Below are positions 34,567 to 42,639 of a DNA stretch of 64,000 nucleotides, one piece after another; position 1 is the first letter of the stretch; every line of letters begins with the position of its first letter. The position numbers and the translations under genes were made by a program. This DNA comes from CANKBT01 sp038235705. Its GTDB lineage: Bacteria > Actinomycetota > Actinomycetes > Mycobacteriales > SCTD01. Below the pieces are notes generated by a model, which saw only the letters and a program-made list of their open reading frames with translations, was not told where the DNA came from and ran no database searches. The stretch is taken from NCBI GenBank assembly GCA_038235705.1, contig JBBSTR010000002.1, forward strand, positions 21,130 to 85,129, in the 5' to 3' direction.

Positions 34567-34728
34567 ATGACGTCCTGGGAATACCTGACCGCTCCGCTCC
34601 TGATCCACAACACGAAGCTGATCCTTGACAACTTCGGCGCCGACGGCTGGGAGCTGGTGCAGGTGCTCCCCGGGCCGGGCGGCGGCGACCAGCTGGTGGC
34701 CTACTTCAAGCGCCCGAAGGGTGCTTGA
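34567..34728 (+). CDS. DUF4177-type small protein
   Basis: 53 residues: W-E-Y-L-T-A-P-L-L near the start and L-D-N-F-G-A-D-G-W-E-L-V-Q-V in the middle, the whole DUF4177 fold; ends F-K-R-P-K-G-A. It is common upstream of ridA in actinobacterial relatives. Function unknown. It precedes a 10-codon ORF and ridA, with which it is likely co-transcribed, and is divergent from the ATPase pair. Confidence 0.85.
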   Translation: MTSWEYLTAPLLIHNTKLILDNFGADGWELVQVLPGPGGGDQLVAYFKRPKGA

Positions 34729-34730
34729 GC

Positions 34731-34763
34731 ATGAGCACGAGCAAGCGCCCGAAGGGGGCGTGA
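34731..34763 (+). CDS. 10-residue upstream ORF coupled to ridA
   Basis: ATG 34731 to TGA 34761-34763, encoding M-S-T-S-K-R-P-K-G-A. Its stop overlaps the ridA ATG as TGATG, and its last residues repeat the C-terminus of the preceding DUF4177 protein because a 15-bp sequence (34707-34721) recurs at 34742-34756. It may be a coupling leader peptide or a duplication scar. Confidence 0.35.
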   Translation: MSTSKRPKGA

Positions 34764-35251
34764 TGGACGTCCAGGGAAGGCTCGCGGAGCTCGGGCTGAC
34801 GCTGCCGGAGGTCGTGGCGCCGCTGGCGTCCTACGTGCCGGCGGTGCGCACCGGTGACCTGGTGATGACCAGCGGCCAGCTGCCGATGGTCGACGGCAAG
34901 CTGCTCGAGGCGGGCAAGGTCGGTGCCGCTGTCACCCCCGAGCGGGCGCGCGAGCTGGCCGAGGTGTGCGCGCTCAACGCGCTCGCGGCGATCGAGGCCC
35001 TGGTCGGCCTGGACCGGGTCGTGCGGGTCGTCAAGGTCGTCGGCTTCGTGGCGAGCGACCCGGGCTTCAGCGGTCAGCCGGGCGTGATCAACGGTGCGAG
35101 CGAGCTGTTCGGCCGGGTCTTCGGCGACGCGGGGGTGCACGCCCGGTCGGCGGTCGGGGTGGCGGTGCTGCCGCTGGACGCCCCGGTCGAGGTCGAGGTC
35201 ACGGTGGAGGTCACGGGGACGAGCGCGGTGGAGAACAAGGCCGGCCGATGA
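34763..35251 (+). CDS. RidA family protein (Rv3678c-like)
   Basis: 162 residues from ATG 34763 behind GAAGGGGG. RidA/YjgF domain: T-S-G-Q-L-P-M near residue 36, V-V-R-V-V-K-V-V-G-F-V-A near 90, and R-S-A-V-G-V-A-V-L-P-L-D-A-P-V-E near the end. RidA proteins hydrolyse reactive imine/enamine intermediates; this subgroup has the Arg of R-S-A-V-G in the expected active-site position. Overlaps the following NUDIX gene as ATGA. Position after the ATPase/WhiB cluster matches Rv3678c. Confidence 0.92.
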   Translation: MDVQGRLAELGLTLPEVVAPLASYVPAVRTGDLVMTSGQLPMVDGKLLEAGKVGAAVTPERARELAEVCALNALAAIEALVGLDRVVRVVKVVGFVASDPGFSGQPGVINGASELFGRVFGDAGVHARSAVGVAVLPLDAPVEVEVTVEVTGTSAVENKAGR

Positions 35252-36093
35252 CGCCTGACTTCCAGGGCGGGGACGCCGCGGCGGTCGTGCGTCAGATCCA
35301 GGCGCTCCGGGACGGCACGGTGACCGAGGCGCCGACCCGGGACGCGGCGACGGTCGTGCTGCTGCGCGACAGCCCGGTCGGCCCGGAGGCCTATCTGCTG
35401 CGGCGGGTGCGCCAGATGGCGTTCGCGGGCGGGGCGCACGTGTTCCCGGGCGGATCGGTGGACCCGGCCGACAAGCACGTGCCGGCCGAGATGGGCTGGG
35501 CCGGTCCGGCGGCGGACTGGTGGGCCGAACAGCTGCGCTGCGACGCGCCGACCGCGCGCGCTCTGGTGTGCGCCGCCGTCCGGGAGACCTTCGAGGAGTC
35601 GGGCGTGCTGCTGGCGGGCCCCTCCGAGCACGAGGTGCTTGCCGACGTCAGCAGCGACGACTGGGAGGCTGAGCGGGTCGCCCTGGAGGCGCGGGAGCAG
35701 TCGCTGTCGGACCTGCTCGCCCGCCGCTCGCTGGTTCTGCGGGCCGACCTGCTCCGTCCGTACGCACACTGGGTGACGCCGGCGATGGAACCCAAGCGCT
35801 TCGACACGAGGTTCTTCCTCGCCGCGCTGCCGGCGGGTCAGCTGTGCCGCGACGCGGGCACCGAGGCCGACCAGCGGGTGTGGGTGCGGCCGGCCGAGGC
35901 GCTGGCGAAGGACTGGTTCCTCATGCCGCCGACCCGCGTGTCGCTGGAGGACCTGGTCGGCGCGGAGGACGTCGCCGACGCGCTGTCCGCGCGCCGTGAC
36001 ATCCGGTCGGTCCACCCGGTGTACGACCTGGACGACGCCGGCCGGCTGGTGCTCCTGCCGCCGGGAGCGCTCCCGTCCTGGCGCCGCGGATGA
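35248..36093 (+). CDS. NUDIX hydrolase
   Basis: 281 residues. NUDIX box is recognisable in a modified form: F-P-G-G-S-V-D near 70 and A-A-V-R-E-T-F-E-E-S-G-V-L near 110, with a longer insert than usual between the halves, as in the 8-oxo-/CoA-type actinobacterial group. The substrate cannot be told. It is the middle gene of a tightly packed ridA-NUDIX-metallo-hydrolase-cyclase operon (ATGA overlaps on both sides). Confidence 0.9.
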   Translation: MTPDFQGGDAAAVVRQIQALRDGTVTEAPTRDAATVVLLRDSPVGPEAYLLRRVRQMAFAGGAHVFPGGSVDPADKHVPAEMGWAGPAADWWAEQLRCDAPTARALVCAAVRETFEESGVLLAGPSEHEVLADVSSDDWEAERVALEAREQSLSDLLARRSLVLRADLLRPYAHWVTPAMEPKRFDTRFFLAALPAGQLCRDAGTEADQRVWVRPAEALAKDWFLMPPTRVSLEDLVGAEDVADALSARRDIRSVHPVYDLDDAGRLVLLPPGALPSWRRG

Positions 36094-36830
36094 GGCAGGT
36101 GACCGCGCGGGCGTCGGTGCAGCTGGCTCCGAACCCCGGCCCGATGACCCTTGAGGGGACCAACACCTGGGTGCTGCGCGAGCCGGCTGCGACCGGCTGC
36201 GTCGTGGTCGACCCCGGTCCGCTGGACCAGGCGCACCTTCGCGAGGTCGCCGACGGCGTCGAGCTGATCGTGCTCACGCACGGGCACGCCGACCACAGCG
36301 AGGGCGCCGCACGCTTGGCGGAGCTGACCGGTGCACCGGTCGTGTCGCTGGACCCGGTGTGGCTGACCCCGGGCGCGGAGCCGCTGCGCGACGGTCGGGT
36401 CCTCGACGTCGCGGGGCTGCGGCTCGACGTGATCACCACGCCCGGGCACAGCGCCGACTCGGTCAGCCTGCACCTGGTCGCCGATGACGCGGTGCTGACC
36501 GGCGACACGATCCTGGGGCGCGGCACGACCGTGGTCGCGCACCCGGACGGGGTGCTCCGCGACTACCTGGCCAGCCTGGAGAGGCTCGCCGAGCTGGGTG
36601 ACGCCGCGGTGCTGCCCGGGCACGGTCCCGAGCTGCCGTCAGCCGGCCGGGTCGCCGCGGACTATCTCGCGCACCGTCAGGCCCGGCTGGACCAGGTCCG
36701 GGCGGCGGTCGCCGACGGGGCCCGGACGCCGCAGGAGGTCCTGGCGGTCGTGTACGCGGAGGTCGACCGGGCACTGTGGCCCGCGGCCGAGCTGAGCGTT
36801 CGCGCACAGCTGCTGTATCTGGGCGCGTGA
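36090..36830 (+). CDS. MBL-fold metallo-hydrolase (Rv3677c-like)
   Basis: 246 residues. Metal ligands in L-T-H-G-H-A-D-H-S-E near 68-77, further His in T-T-P-G-H-S-A-D near 120 and Asp in L-T-G-D-T-I-L near 140, then P-G-H-G. A C-terminal helical segment (R-Q-A-R-L-D-Q) gives the LACTB2-like architecture, a group known for RNA endonuclease activity; substrate here is unknown. Overlaps the cyclase gene as GTGA, so the metallo-hydrolase and cyclase are coupled. Confidence 0.92.
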   Translation: MRQVTARASVQLAPNPGPMTLEGTNTWVLREPAATGCVVVDPGPLDQAHLREVADGVELIVLTHGHADHSEGAARLAELTGAPVVSLDPVWLTPGAEPLRDGRVLDVAGLRLDVITTPGHSADSVSLHLVADDAVLTGDTILGRGTTVVAHPDGVLRDYLASLERLAELGDAAVLPGHGPELPSAGRVAADYLAHRQARLDQVRAAVADGARTPQEVLAVVYAEVDRALWPAAELSVRAQLLYLGA

Positions 36831-39800
36831 GCGAGCCGCGTCAGGACCGTCGGGCCGTCACCTGCGCGCGCTGCGGCAGCCCGGTCGTGGAGTCTGCGCG
36901 CTTCTGCGTCTACTGCGGGACTCCGCTCGCCGCGTCCGCCGACCAGACTGCCGAGCGGCGGGTCGTGACGGTGCTGTTCGGCGACCTGTCGGACTTCACG
37001 AGCTGGTCCGAGCAGCTCGACCCGGAGCGGGTCGGCGTCGTCACCGACCGGGTGCTGACCAGCCTCGCGGGGGTGGTCGGTGCCTACGGCGGCTACGTCG
37101 ACAAGCTCACCGGCGACGGCATCATGGCGGTGTTCGGCGCCCCGACCGCCCACGAGGACGACCCCGAGCGCGCCGTGCGCGCGGCGCGGCGCATGCAGCA
37201 GGTCGTCAGCGCCCTGGTCGCCGCGGAGACCGGCGGTGGTCGCCAGCTCGGTCTGCGGGTCGGGCTCAACACGGGGGAGGTGCTGGCGGGGGTGCAGGCC
37301 CACCTCAGCTACACCGTCATCGGCGACACCGTGAACACGGCGGCGCGCCTGTCGGACGCGGCCGGCGTGGGCGCGGTGTTCGCCGGGCGAGGCACCGCGC
37401 TCGCTACTTTGTCGGCAGCCTCCTGGCGGGCTCTGCCGCCCCTGCACCTGAAGGGGAAGCGCGACCCGGTCCCGACGTACGAGCTGGTCGCGATCCGGCC
37501 GCTCGGCGCGACCCGGCTCGGGCTCGGCGACGAGGCGCCGTTCGTCGGCCGCGACGCCGTGCTGGGAGCCTGCCTGCGGGCCATGCTGGACGTGATCGAC
37601 GCCGAGGAGCCCCGCTACGTCCTGCTGTCCGGGGAGGCCGGAGTCGGCAAGACGCGGCTCGCCCAGGAGGTCGCCCGGTTTGCCGAGGAGCTGCCGGGTG
37701 CGCACGTCCTGTGGGGGCGGTGCCAGCCCTACGGCGAGGGCCGTGACCTGGCTGCGGTCGCCGACATGGTCCGCACCGCCTGCGGCATCGGCGAGGCCGA
37801 CGACGCGGGCCGCGCACGCGACCTGGTGCGGCGGACGGTGGCCCGGGTCGACCCGCCGGTCCTCGGCGCCGCGGGGTTGTCCGGGCTCGCCGACGGGCTC
37901 GACGCGCTGCTCGGCCTCGACCCAGCGCCCGGCGAGAGCCTGCCGCGCGAGGGCGCGACCCCGGGCGCGGGCACCGGCGGCGACCGCGTGCGGGCCGCCG
38001 TCGCCGGCCTGTTCAACGCCTTGGCGGCGCAGGGACCTCTGGTGCTGGTGCTGGACGACCTGCACTGGGCGACGCCGGTGATGGTGGCGGGTCTGCGGGA
38101 CGTCGCGCGGCAGGTCCACGGCCCGGTGCTGCTGGTGGCGCTGGGGCGGCCGGAGACGCTCGCCACCGTGCTGCCGCCGGACTGGTCCGGCGGGCTCGCA
38201 GGTGAGGTCGTGATCCTCGGGCCGATCGACGAGGCGGCCGGGGACCAGCTGCTGACCGCCTATCTCGGCTCGACCGACGGCGCGTTGGACCAGCAGGCCC
38301 GCAACGCCCTGCTGGCCCGCGCCCAGGGCAACCCGTTCTTCCTCGCCGAGCTGTTGCACCTGCTCGTCGACCGTGGCCTGCTCGGCCGCGACGGTGACCG
38401 CTGGCGGCTGCCCGAGGGGGTCGAGGACGGGCTTGCCGACGCGCTGCTCCCGGCCGGCGTGCAGGCGGTGCTCGCGGCCCGGATCGACGACCTCGACGGA
38501 CCGGCGAAGGGTGTCCTGCGAGACGCCAGCGTGCTCGGCGGCGTCCTGGAGAGCGCCGGCCTCGAGGCGGTCGGGCGCGCCTCCGGCCACGGGGACCCCG
38601 AAGTGGTGCGCGCCGCGCTCGCGGTGCTCGTCGACCGTCGCCTGCTCGAGCCGGTCCGTGACGCGCCGGACCCCGTGAGGCCTTCGGGGTCGCGCTTCGC
38701 GCACACCCTCGTCCGTGACGTCGCCTACGCGGGGCTGGCCAAGGCCGAGCGGGCCCGACGCCACGCCGCGGCTGCGGCCCACGAGGCCGGCTCCCGACGC
38801 GCCGCTGGTTCCGACGACCGGGTGGCCGCGCACGGCGAGCGCGCGGTCCGGCTGGCGGCCGAGATGGGGCTTGCCGACGACGACCCCGCCTGGTCGGCCC
38901 GTCCGTTGGTCGACGACGCCCTCGAACGGCTCGGCCGCGCCGCCCTGGCCAGGGAGGACCACGCCGCCGCCGCGGACTACCTGGCCCGTGCGCTGCAGCT
39001 CGCTGCCGGGGGGTTCGGGCCGGCGCGGCGGGTCGACGGGGTACGGGTCGCGTACGCCTCCGCCCTGGCGTCCCTGCACCGCCTGGACGACGCCCGGGCC
39101 GAGCTGGCGCAGGTGCTGGACGGGCGGGCCGCAGGCCAGCGTGCCGCGGCGCTGGTGGTGCTCGGTGAGGTGCGCCGCCGCGGCGGGGACGCGGCCGGCG
39201 CGCGGCAGGCGCTCGAGACCGGCCTGGCCGAGGCGGAGGCGACGGGGCAGGACCAGCTCACCGGCGAAGCGCTGAGGCAGCTCGGGCTGCTGGACTACTT
39301 CGGCTGGCGGCTGCGCGACGCGGAGGAGCGGTTCCGGCAGGCGCATGCGCTCGCGGTCCGGGTCGGGGACCTCCGCGGCGCCGGGTGGGCGCTGCAGCAC
39401 CTGGCTTGGAGCGCGACCTCGCGCGGCGACTACGAGCGGGCCGACCGCGTGCTGGAGGAGGCGGCCGAGCTGTTCGCCGGGCACGAGGACACCGGCGGCC
39501 TGGCCTGGGTCGCCGGCGCCGAGGGGTTCGTACGCCTGCTGCAGGGCCGGTTGACCGAGGCGCGGGAGCTGACCCGCTCGTTGCTGCCGCTCGGGGAGGC
39601 GACCGGCGAGCGCTGGGGCGTGGCGGTGCTGCTGGTCATCGACGCGATCGCCGCGACCGAGCTGGGCGACACCGTCGCGGCGCGGGAGGGGGCGATGCGG
39701 GCGCTCGAGGAGTTCACCGCGGTCGGCGACGTCTGGGGCCGGGCGGTGGCCTTGTGCGCGCTGTCGTTCGCGAGCCGCTCCGACGGCGACACCGCGGCAG

Positions 39801-40417
39801 CGGCCGAGCAGGCCGAGCAGGCCTATGCGCTGGCGCGACCCGACCAGCCGGGGATCGCCGGCCTGGCGCTCGTGGCGGCGGGCTACGCGCGCCTCGACGC
39901 CGGCGATCTCGATGCGGCGGAGCGCATCGGTGCCCGGGCGGACGAGGAGCTGTCGGCGCTGTCGATCGAGGCCCGCGCGCTGCTCGGTGCCAAGGTGCTG
40001 ACCGCGCTGGTGCTGCGTCGCCGCGGCCGGCTGTCCGAGGCGTTGGAGCGGCTGCAGGACGCGCTGGCCGGCGGCGACGCACCGGCCCTGCTGTTCCCGC
40101 GAAGGCAGGCGCTCGCGCACCTGGCCGGCACCCTGCTGGACCTCGGACGCCCCGCGGACGCCCTGGAGCTGGCTCGTCGTGCCGTCGCCACGCCGGCCGA
40201 GGACGTGCGCTCGGAGGTGCTCTCGCTGCGCGCCCTCGGCTCCGCGCTGCGCGCCTGCGGGCAGGAGCGCGAGGGGCTCGAGGCGTTGACCGCGGCACTG
40301 GCGCTGGTGCGACGGTCCGGTCCGCGCGGCGAGGTCCGTGCCACCGAGGCGCTGCTGCCCGGGTCGCCCGCAGCAGGGGGCACGATGGAAGGGTGGAGCG
40401 TGCATGACAACGGATGA
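36827..40417 (+). CDS. Class III adenylate/guanylate cyclase with AAA-type ATPase and TPR-like C-terminus
   Basis: 1196 residues from GTG 36827. Order: zinc ribbon C-A-R-C-G-S at ~12 and C-V-Y-C-G-T-P-L at ~28; cyclase catalytic domain (~40-220) with metal-binding Asp in F-G-D-L-S-D-F-T and D-G-I-M-A-V-F-G and with G-D-T-V-N-T-A-A-R-L; ATPase with Walker A G-E-A-G-V-G-K-T-R near 270; then ~700 residues of helical TPR-like repeats. The catalytic residues look complete, so cAMP synthesis is likely. The gene ends 479 bp before the end of the convergent crp gene, the obvious downstream receptor. The ATPase/TPR part resembles MalT/LuxR-type signalling proteins. Confidence 0.93.
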   Translation: MSEPRQDRRAVTCARCGSPVVESARFCVYCGTPLAASADQTAERRVVTVLFGDLSDFTSWSEQLDPERVGVVTDRVLTSLAGVVGAYGGYVDKLTGDGIMAVFGAPTAHEDDPERAVRAARRMQQVVSALVAAETGGGRQLGLRVGLNTGEVLAGVQAHLSYTVIGDTVNTAARLSDAAGVGAVFAGRGTALATLSAASWRALPPLHLKGKRDPVPTYELVAIRPLGATRLGLGDEAPFVGRDAVLGACLRAMLDVIDAEEPRYVLLSGEAGVGKTRLAQEVARFAEELPGAHVLWGRCQPYGEGRDLAAVADMVRTACGIGEADDAGRARDLVRRTVARVDPPVLGAAGLSGLADGLDALLGLDPAPGESLPREGATPGAGTGGDRVRAAVAGLFNALAAQGPLVLVLDDLHWATPVMVAGLRDVARQVHGPVLLVALGRPETLATVLPPDWSGGLAGEVVILGPIDEAAGDQLLTAYLGSTDGALDQQARNALLARAQGNPFFLAELLHLLVDRGLLGRDGDRWRLPEGVEDGLADALLPAGVQAVLAARIDDLDGPAKGVLRDASVLGGVLESAGLEAVGRASGHGDPEVVRAALAVLVDRRLLEPVRDAPDPVRPSGSRFAHTLVRDVAYAGLAKAERARRHAAAAAHEAGSRRAAGSDDRVAAHGERAVRLAAEMGLADDDPAWSARPLVDDALERLGRAALAREDHAAAADYLARALQLAAGGFGPARRVDGVRVAYASALASLHRLDDARAELAQVLDGRAAGQRAAALVVLGEVRRRGGDAAGARQALETGLAEAEATGQDQLTGEALRQLGLLDYFGWRLRDAEERFRQAHALAVRVGDLRGAGWALQHLAWSATSRGDYERADRVLEEAAELFAGHEDTGGLAWVAGAEGFVRLLQGRLTEARELTRSLLPLGEATGERWGVAVLLVIDAIAATELGDTVAAREGAMRALEEFTAVGDVWGRAVALCALSFASRSDGDTAAAAEQAEQAYALARPDQPGIAGLALVAAGYARLDAGDLDAAERIGARADEELSALSIEARALLGAKVLTALVLRRRGRLSEALERLQDALAGGDAPALLFPRRQALAHLAGTLLDLGRPADALELARRAVATPAEDVRSEVLSLRALGSALRACGQEREGLEALTAALALVRRSGPRGEVRATEALLPGSPAAGGTMEGWSVHDNG

Positions 40418-40874
40418 CCTGCTCGACCTCGAGCCCCGCTGGGTGACGGTGAGCGGCGAGTCCCCCGAGGGACTGCCGTCGGTCATCGTCATGGACGAAG
40501 CCGCGGTCGAGGTGGCGCCCTGGGACAGCTACCCGGTGCAGATCGGCCTCGGCATCCGGCTGGAGGCGGCCGGGCGCGACGGCCAGCCGGGCCTGTCCGA
40601 ACGGCCGGCCCTGGAACGGCTGCAGGAGGCGTACGCGCAGGCCCTGTCCGAGCACGGTCGGGTCGTCGCGTCGATCACGCTGGAGGGCATCTACGAGCTC
40701 ATCGCCTACAGCCGGGACCGTGAGTGGTTGCGACAGTGGCAGGACGCCAGACCGCCGGGGATGGCCGGTGGGCACCAGTGGGAGATGTATGTGATGGACG
40801 ACCCGGCCTGGACCGGGCTGCGAGAGCTGGCCGGGCTTCTCGAGCCCGGCGAACAGCCCGTGCGTCCAGGCTGA
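40404..40874 (+). CDS. Hypothetical protein
   Basis: 156 residues from ATG 40404, overlapping the cyclase 3' end by 14 bp, so co-translated. Acidic N-terminus (D-D-L-L-D-L-E-P-R-W), a middle with Y-P-V-Q-I-G-L-G-I-R-L, no signal or membrane segment. It may belong to the DUF695-type group but I cannot confirm that. It lies between the cyclase and crp. Confidence 0.75.
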   Translation: MTTDDLLDLEPRWVTVSGESPEGLPSVIVMDEAAVEVAPWDSYPVQIGLGIRLEAAGRDGQPGLSERPALERLQEAYAQALSEHGRVVASITLEGIYELIAYSRDREWLRQWQDARPPGMAGGHQWEMYVMDDPAWTGLRELAGLLEPGEQPVRPG

Positions 40875-40895
40875 GCCCGACTCGGTCGTCGAGGG

Positions 40896-41570
40896 CTAGC
40901 GGGCCCGCCGGGCGAGCCGCTCGGCGTCCAGGATCGTCACCGCACGCGAGTCCACCCGCATCCAGCCGCGGGCGGCGAAGTCGGCCAGCGCCTTGTTGAC
41001 CGTCTCCCGCGACGCCCCGACCAGCTGGGCCAGCTCTTCCTGGGTCAGGTCGTGGTGCACACGCACCCCGTCGCTCTCCCGGGTGCCGAAACGGTCTGCG
41101 AGCCCGAGCAGGGCTTTCGCGACCCGGCCGGGGACGTCGGTGAAGATGAGGTCGGCGAGGGCGTCGTTCGTGCGTCGCAGCCGGCGGGCGAGCACGCGCA
41201 GCAGCTGCTCGGCGATCTCCGGTCGGTCGGTGAGCCACGGCCGGAGGGCCGTGTGCCCGATCGAGGCGAGCCGCGCGTCGGTGAGCACCGTGGCCGTCGC
41301 CGTGCGGGGGCCGGGGTCGAACAGCGACAGCTCGCCGAACATGTCCGACGGGCCCATGACGCTCAGCATGTTCTCCCGGCCGTCGAGCGCCCGACGCCCG
41401 ATCTTGACCTTGCCGGACAGGATGATGAACAGCGTGTCCCCCAGCTCGCCCTCGACGAAGACGGTCTCGCCCTTGGCGTACTCGGAGGTGTCGATGACGG
41501 CCGCGAGCGACTCGGCCGCTTCGGGTGCCACGCCCTGGAAGAGTCCGGCGTTGGCGAGGACCTCGTCCAC
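40896..41570 (-). CDS. crp: Crp/Fnr family cAMP-responsive regulator (Rv3676-like)
   Basis: 224 residues. Cyclic-nucleotide-binding domain (~15-130) with the phosphate-binding cassette F-G-E-L-S-L-F-D-P-G-P-R-T-A-T-A, where Glu and Arg contact cAMP; dimer helix; HTH (~170-215) with L-T-Q-E-E-L-A-Q-L-V-G-A-S-R-E-T-V-N-K. The recognition helix matches that of mycobacterial CRP, which binds TGTGA-N6-TCACA. Candidate sites are found upstream of acs and the DUF485-actP operon. Transcribed towards the large cyclase gene. Confidence 0.95.
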   Translation of the reverse strand: MDEVLANAGLFQGVAPEAAESLAAVIDTSEYAKGETVFVEGELGDTLFIILSGKVKIGRRALDGRENMLSVMGPSDMFGELSLFDPGPRTATATVLTDARLASIGHTALRPWLTDRPEIAEQLLRVLARRLRRTNDALADLIFTDVPGRVAKALLGLADRFGTRESDGVRVHHDLTQEELAQLVGASRETVNKALADFAARGWMRVDSRAVTILDAERLARRAR

Positions 41571-41640
41571 GGGTTGTCTCCTCGATCGTTATCTCGGTGG
41601 TGTGAGCCGCAAGTGTTCCACGACACACGTCTGACACGCG

Positions 41641-41883
41641 TCAGGGCGTCCGCTCGGGGCGCCGCGACCGGAACCGTCCCCGTCGACGTCGCCGCCAGTA
41701 GCGGTCGAGGGCCGGACCGAGACCTTCGGAGATGTAGGCCTCGATCTCGTCCGGGTGGGCGGTGTCGAGGAAGTCCGACAGCTCGGCCGTCCGGTCGGTG
41801 GCGAGGCCGCTCTCGACCCGCTGCATGCCGAGGACGAGGGCGAGCAGCACGAGCGGGAACAGCAGTCCCAGCAGCAACCCCAT
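41641..41883 (-). CDS. Small single-pass membrane protein
   Basis: 80 residues: hydrophobic N-terminal helix (M-G-L-L-L-G-L-L-F-P-L-V-L-L-A-L-V-L-G), then a soluble acidic segment and a basic C-terminus R-R-R-R-R-G. It occupies the place of the small membrane protein next to crp in mycobacteria (Rv3675), but similarity cannot be judged. Function unknown. Same direction as crp and rsiG. Confidence 0.7.
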   Translation of the reverse strand: MGLLLGLLFPLVLLALVLGMQRVESGLATDRTAELSDFLDTAHPDEIEAYISEGLGPALDRYWRRRRRGRFRSRRPERTP

Positions 41884-41913
41884 GACGGACGGTCTGCCCG
41901 GAGCCGGGGCGTT

Positions 41914-42450
41914 CTAGGCCGTCTCGTCGAGGGGGAGCGCTGACAGGCAGAGCGACGGGTTCTCGCGGTAGCGCGCGATGAGCTGACCGGTGGCGTCCGC
42001 GAGGCGCAGGTGCAGCGCGGTGCGGTACTGCGACAGCTGCTGCTCGGCCTCGGCGAGATCCGTCTCGAAGGCGGCGAGCGCGGCGGGGTCGTCCTCTGGG
42101 ACCTGCCGTTCCCAGAGCCCGGCCAGGCTCGGTAGCGGCGGGATGTCGTCGGCCGGCAGCACGTCCAGCAGGGCGGACCGCCCGCTCGTCACCCGTCGGT
42201 CGGACAGCACCGGTGCCAGGCGCCGGGCGTCCAGCGTCCCGGAGGTGGTGAGGCGTCCGGCCCGGACGGTGTCGAGCCGGGCCTGCAGGATGCGACGCCA
42301 GTAGGACACCTTGGTCTCCTCCTCCTGGAGCGCCCCGCGGTAGGCGCGCAGCTCCGACAGCGTCAGGTGTGCAAAGCCGGGGTCCTGCTCGGGCACCGTT
42401 CGCGGGGTGGCGGGCGTACGTCGGGTACGGGTGCTCGTCGTGGCGGTCAT
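41914..42450 (-). CDS. rsiG: RsiG-type c-di-GMP-binding anti-sigma factor
   Basis: 178 residues. Residues 45-60 read E-T-K-V-S-Y-W-R-R-I-L-Q-A-R-L-D, an exact match to the RsiG c-di-GMP motif E-x3-S-x2-R-x3-Q-x3-D. A second helix (136-151) follows the same spacing, E-x3-S-x2-R, but has His and Ala where the motif has Gln and Asp. RsiG in Streptomyces holds the sporulation sigma factor WhiG when loaded with c-di-GMP. No sigma-factor gene lies nearby. N-terminus (1-25) is basic and disordered. A BldD-type box stands 16 bp upstream of the ATG. Confidence 0.85.
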   Translation of the reverse strand: MTATTSTRTRRTPATPRTVPEQDPGFAHLTLSELRAYRGALQEEETKVSYWRRILQARLDTVRAGRLTTSGTLDARRLAPVLSDRRVTSGRSALLDVLPADDIPPLPSLAGLWERQVPEDDPAALAAFETDLAEAEQQLSQYRTALHLRLADATGQLIARYRENPSLCLSALPLDETA

Positions 42451-42461
42451 GCGTCCTCCTG

Positions 42462-42488
42462 GACTGTCACTCTGTGTGACTAACAGTC
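42462..42488. promoter_or_regulatory. BldD-like operator upstream of rsiG, within a nested palindrome
   Basis: 42466-42480 reads GTCACTCTGTGTGAC and agrees at every fixed position with the published Streptomyces BldD consensus nTnACnC(A/T)GnGTnAn. GACTGT (42462-42467) and ACAGTC (42483-42488) form an outer inverted repeat around it. It stands 16 bp upstream of the rsiG ATG; binding is inferred. Confidence 0.55.
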
Positions 42489-42591
42489 AGATGGTCGTCA
42501 CTGTTCGTGCCGGCTTGAGAGATGTCACTCCAACGGGCCCGCCTTGCCCGATCGGGCACCCTCGCCGGGGCCGCCGTAGCCTGATCGGGTG

Positions 42592-42639
42592 GTGCCTGAC
42601 GACGTCTCTGCGATCCCTGCCGGGGAGCCGCGCGCGTGA
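42592..42639 (+). CDS. 15-codon upstream ORF coupled to tlpA (doubtful)
   Basis: GTG 42592 to TGA 42637-42639, coding M-P-D-D-V-S-A-I-P-A-G-E-P-R-A. A TAGCCT hexamer lies 9 bases before it, as for a leaderless message, and its stop overlaps the tlpA GTG as GTGA. It may ensure translation of tlpA, which has no ribosome-binding site of its own. Confidence 0.3.
   Translation: MPDDVSAIPAGEPRA

Noticed and set aside
36677..40492. Long minus-strand open frame opposite the cyclase
   Set aside because: Shadow of the cyclase gene; composition is Arg/Gly/Gln-rich with no domain.
41601..41605. CRP half-site TGTGA upstream of crp
   Set aside because: No TCACA partner at 6 bases; too weak for an autoregulatory site.
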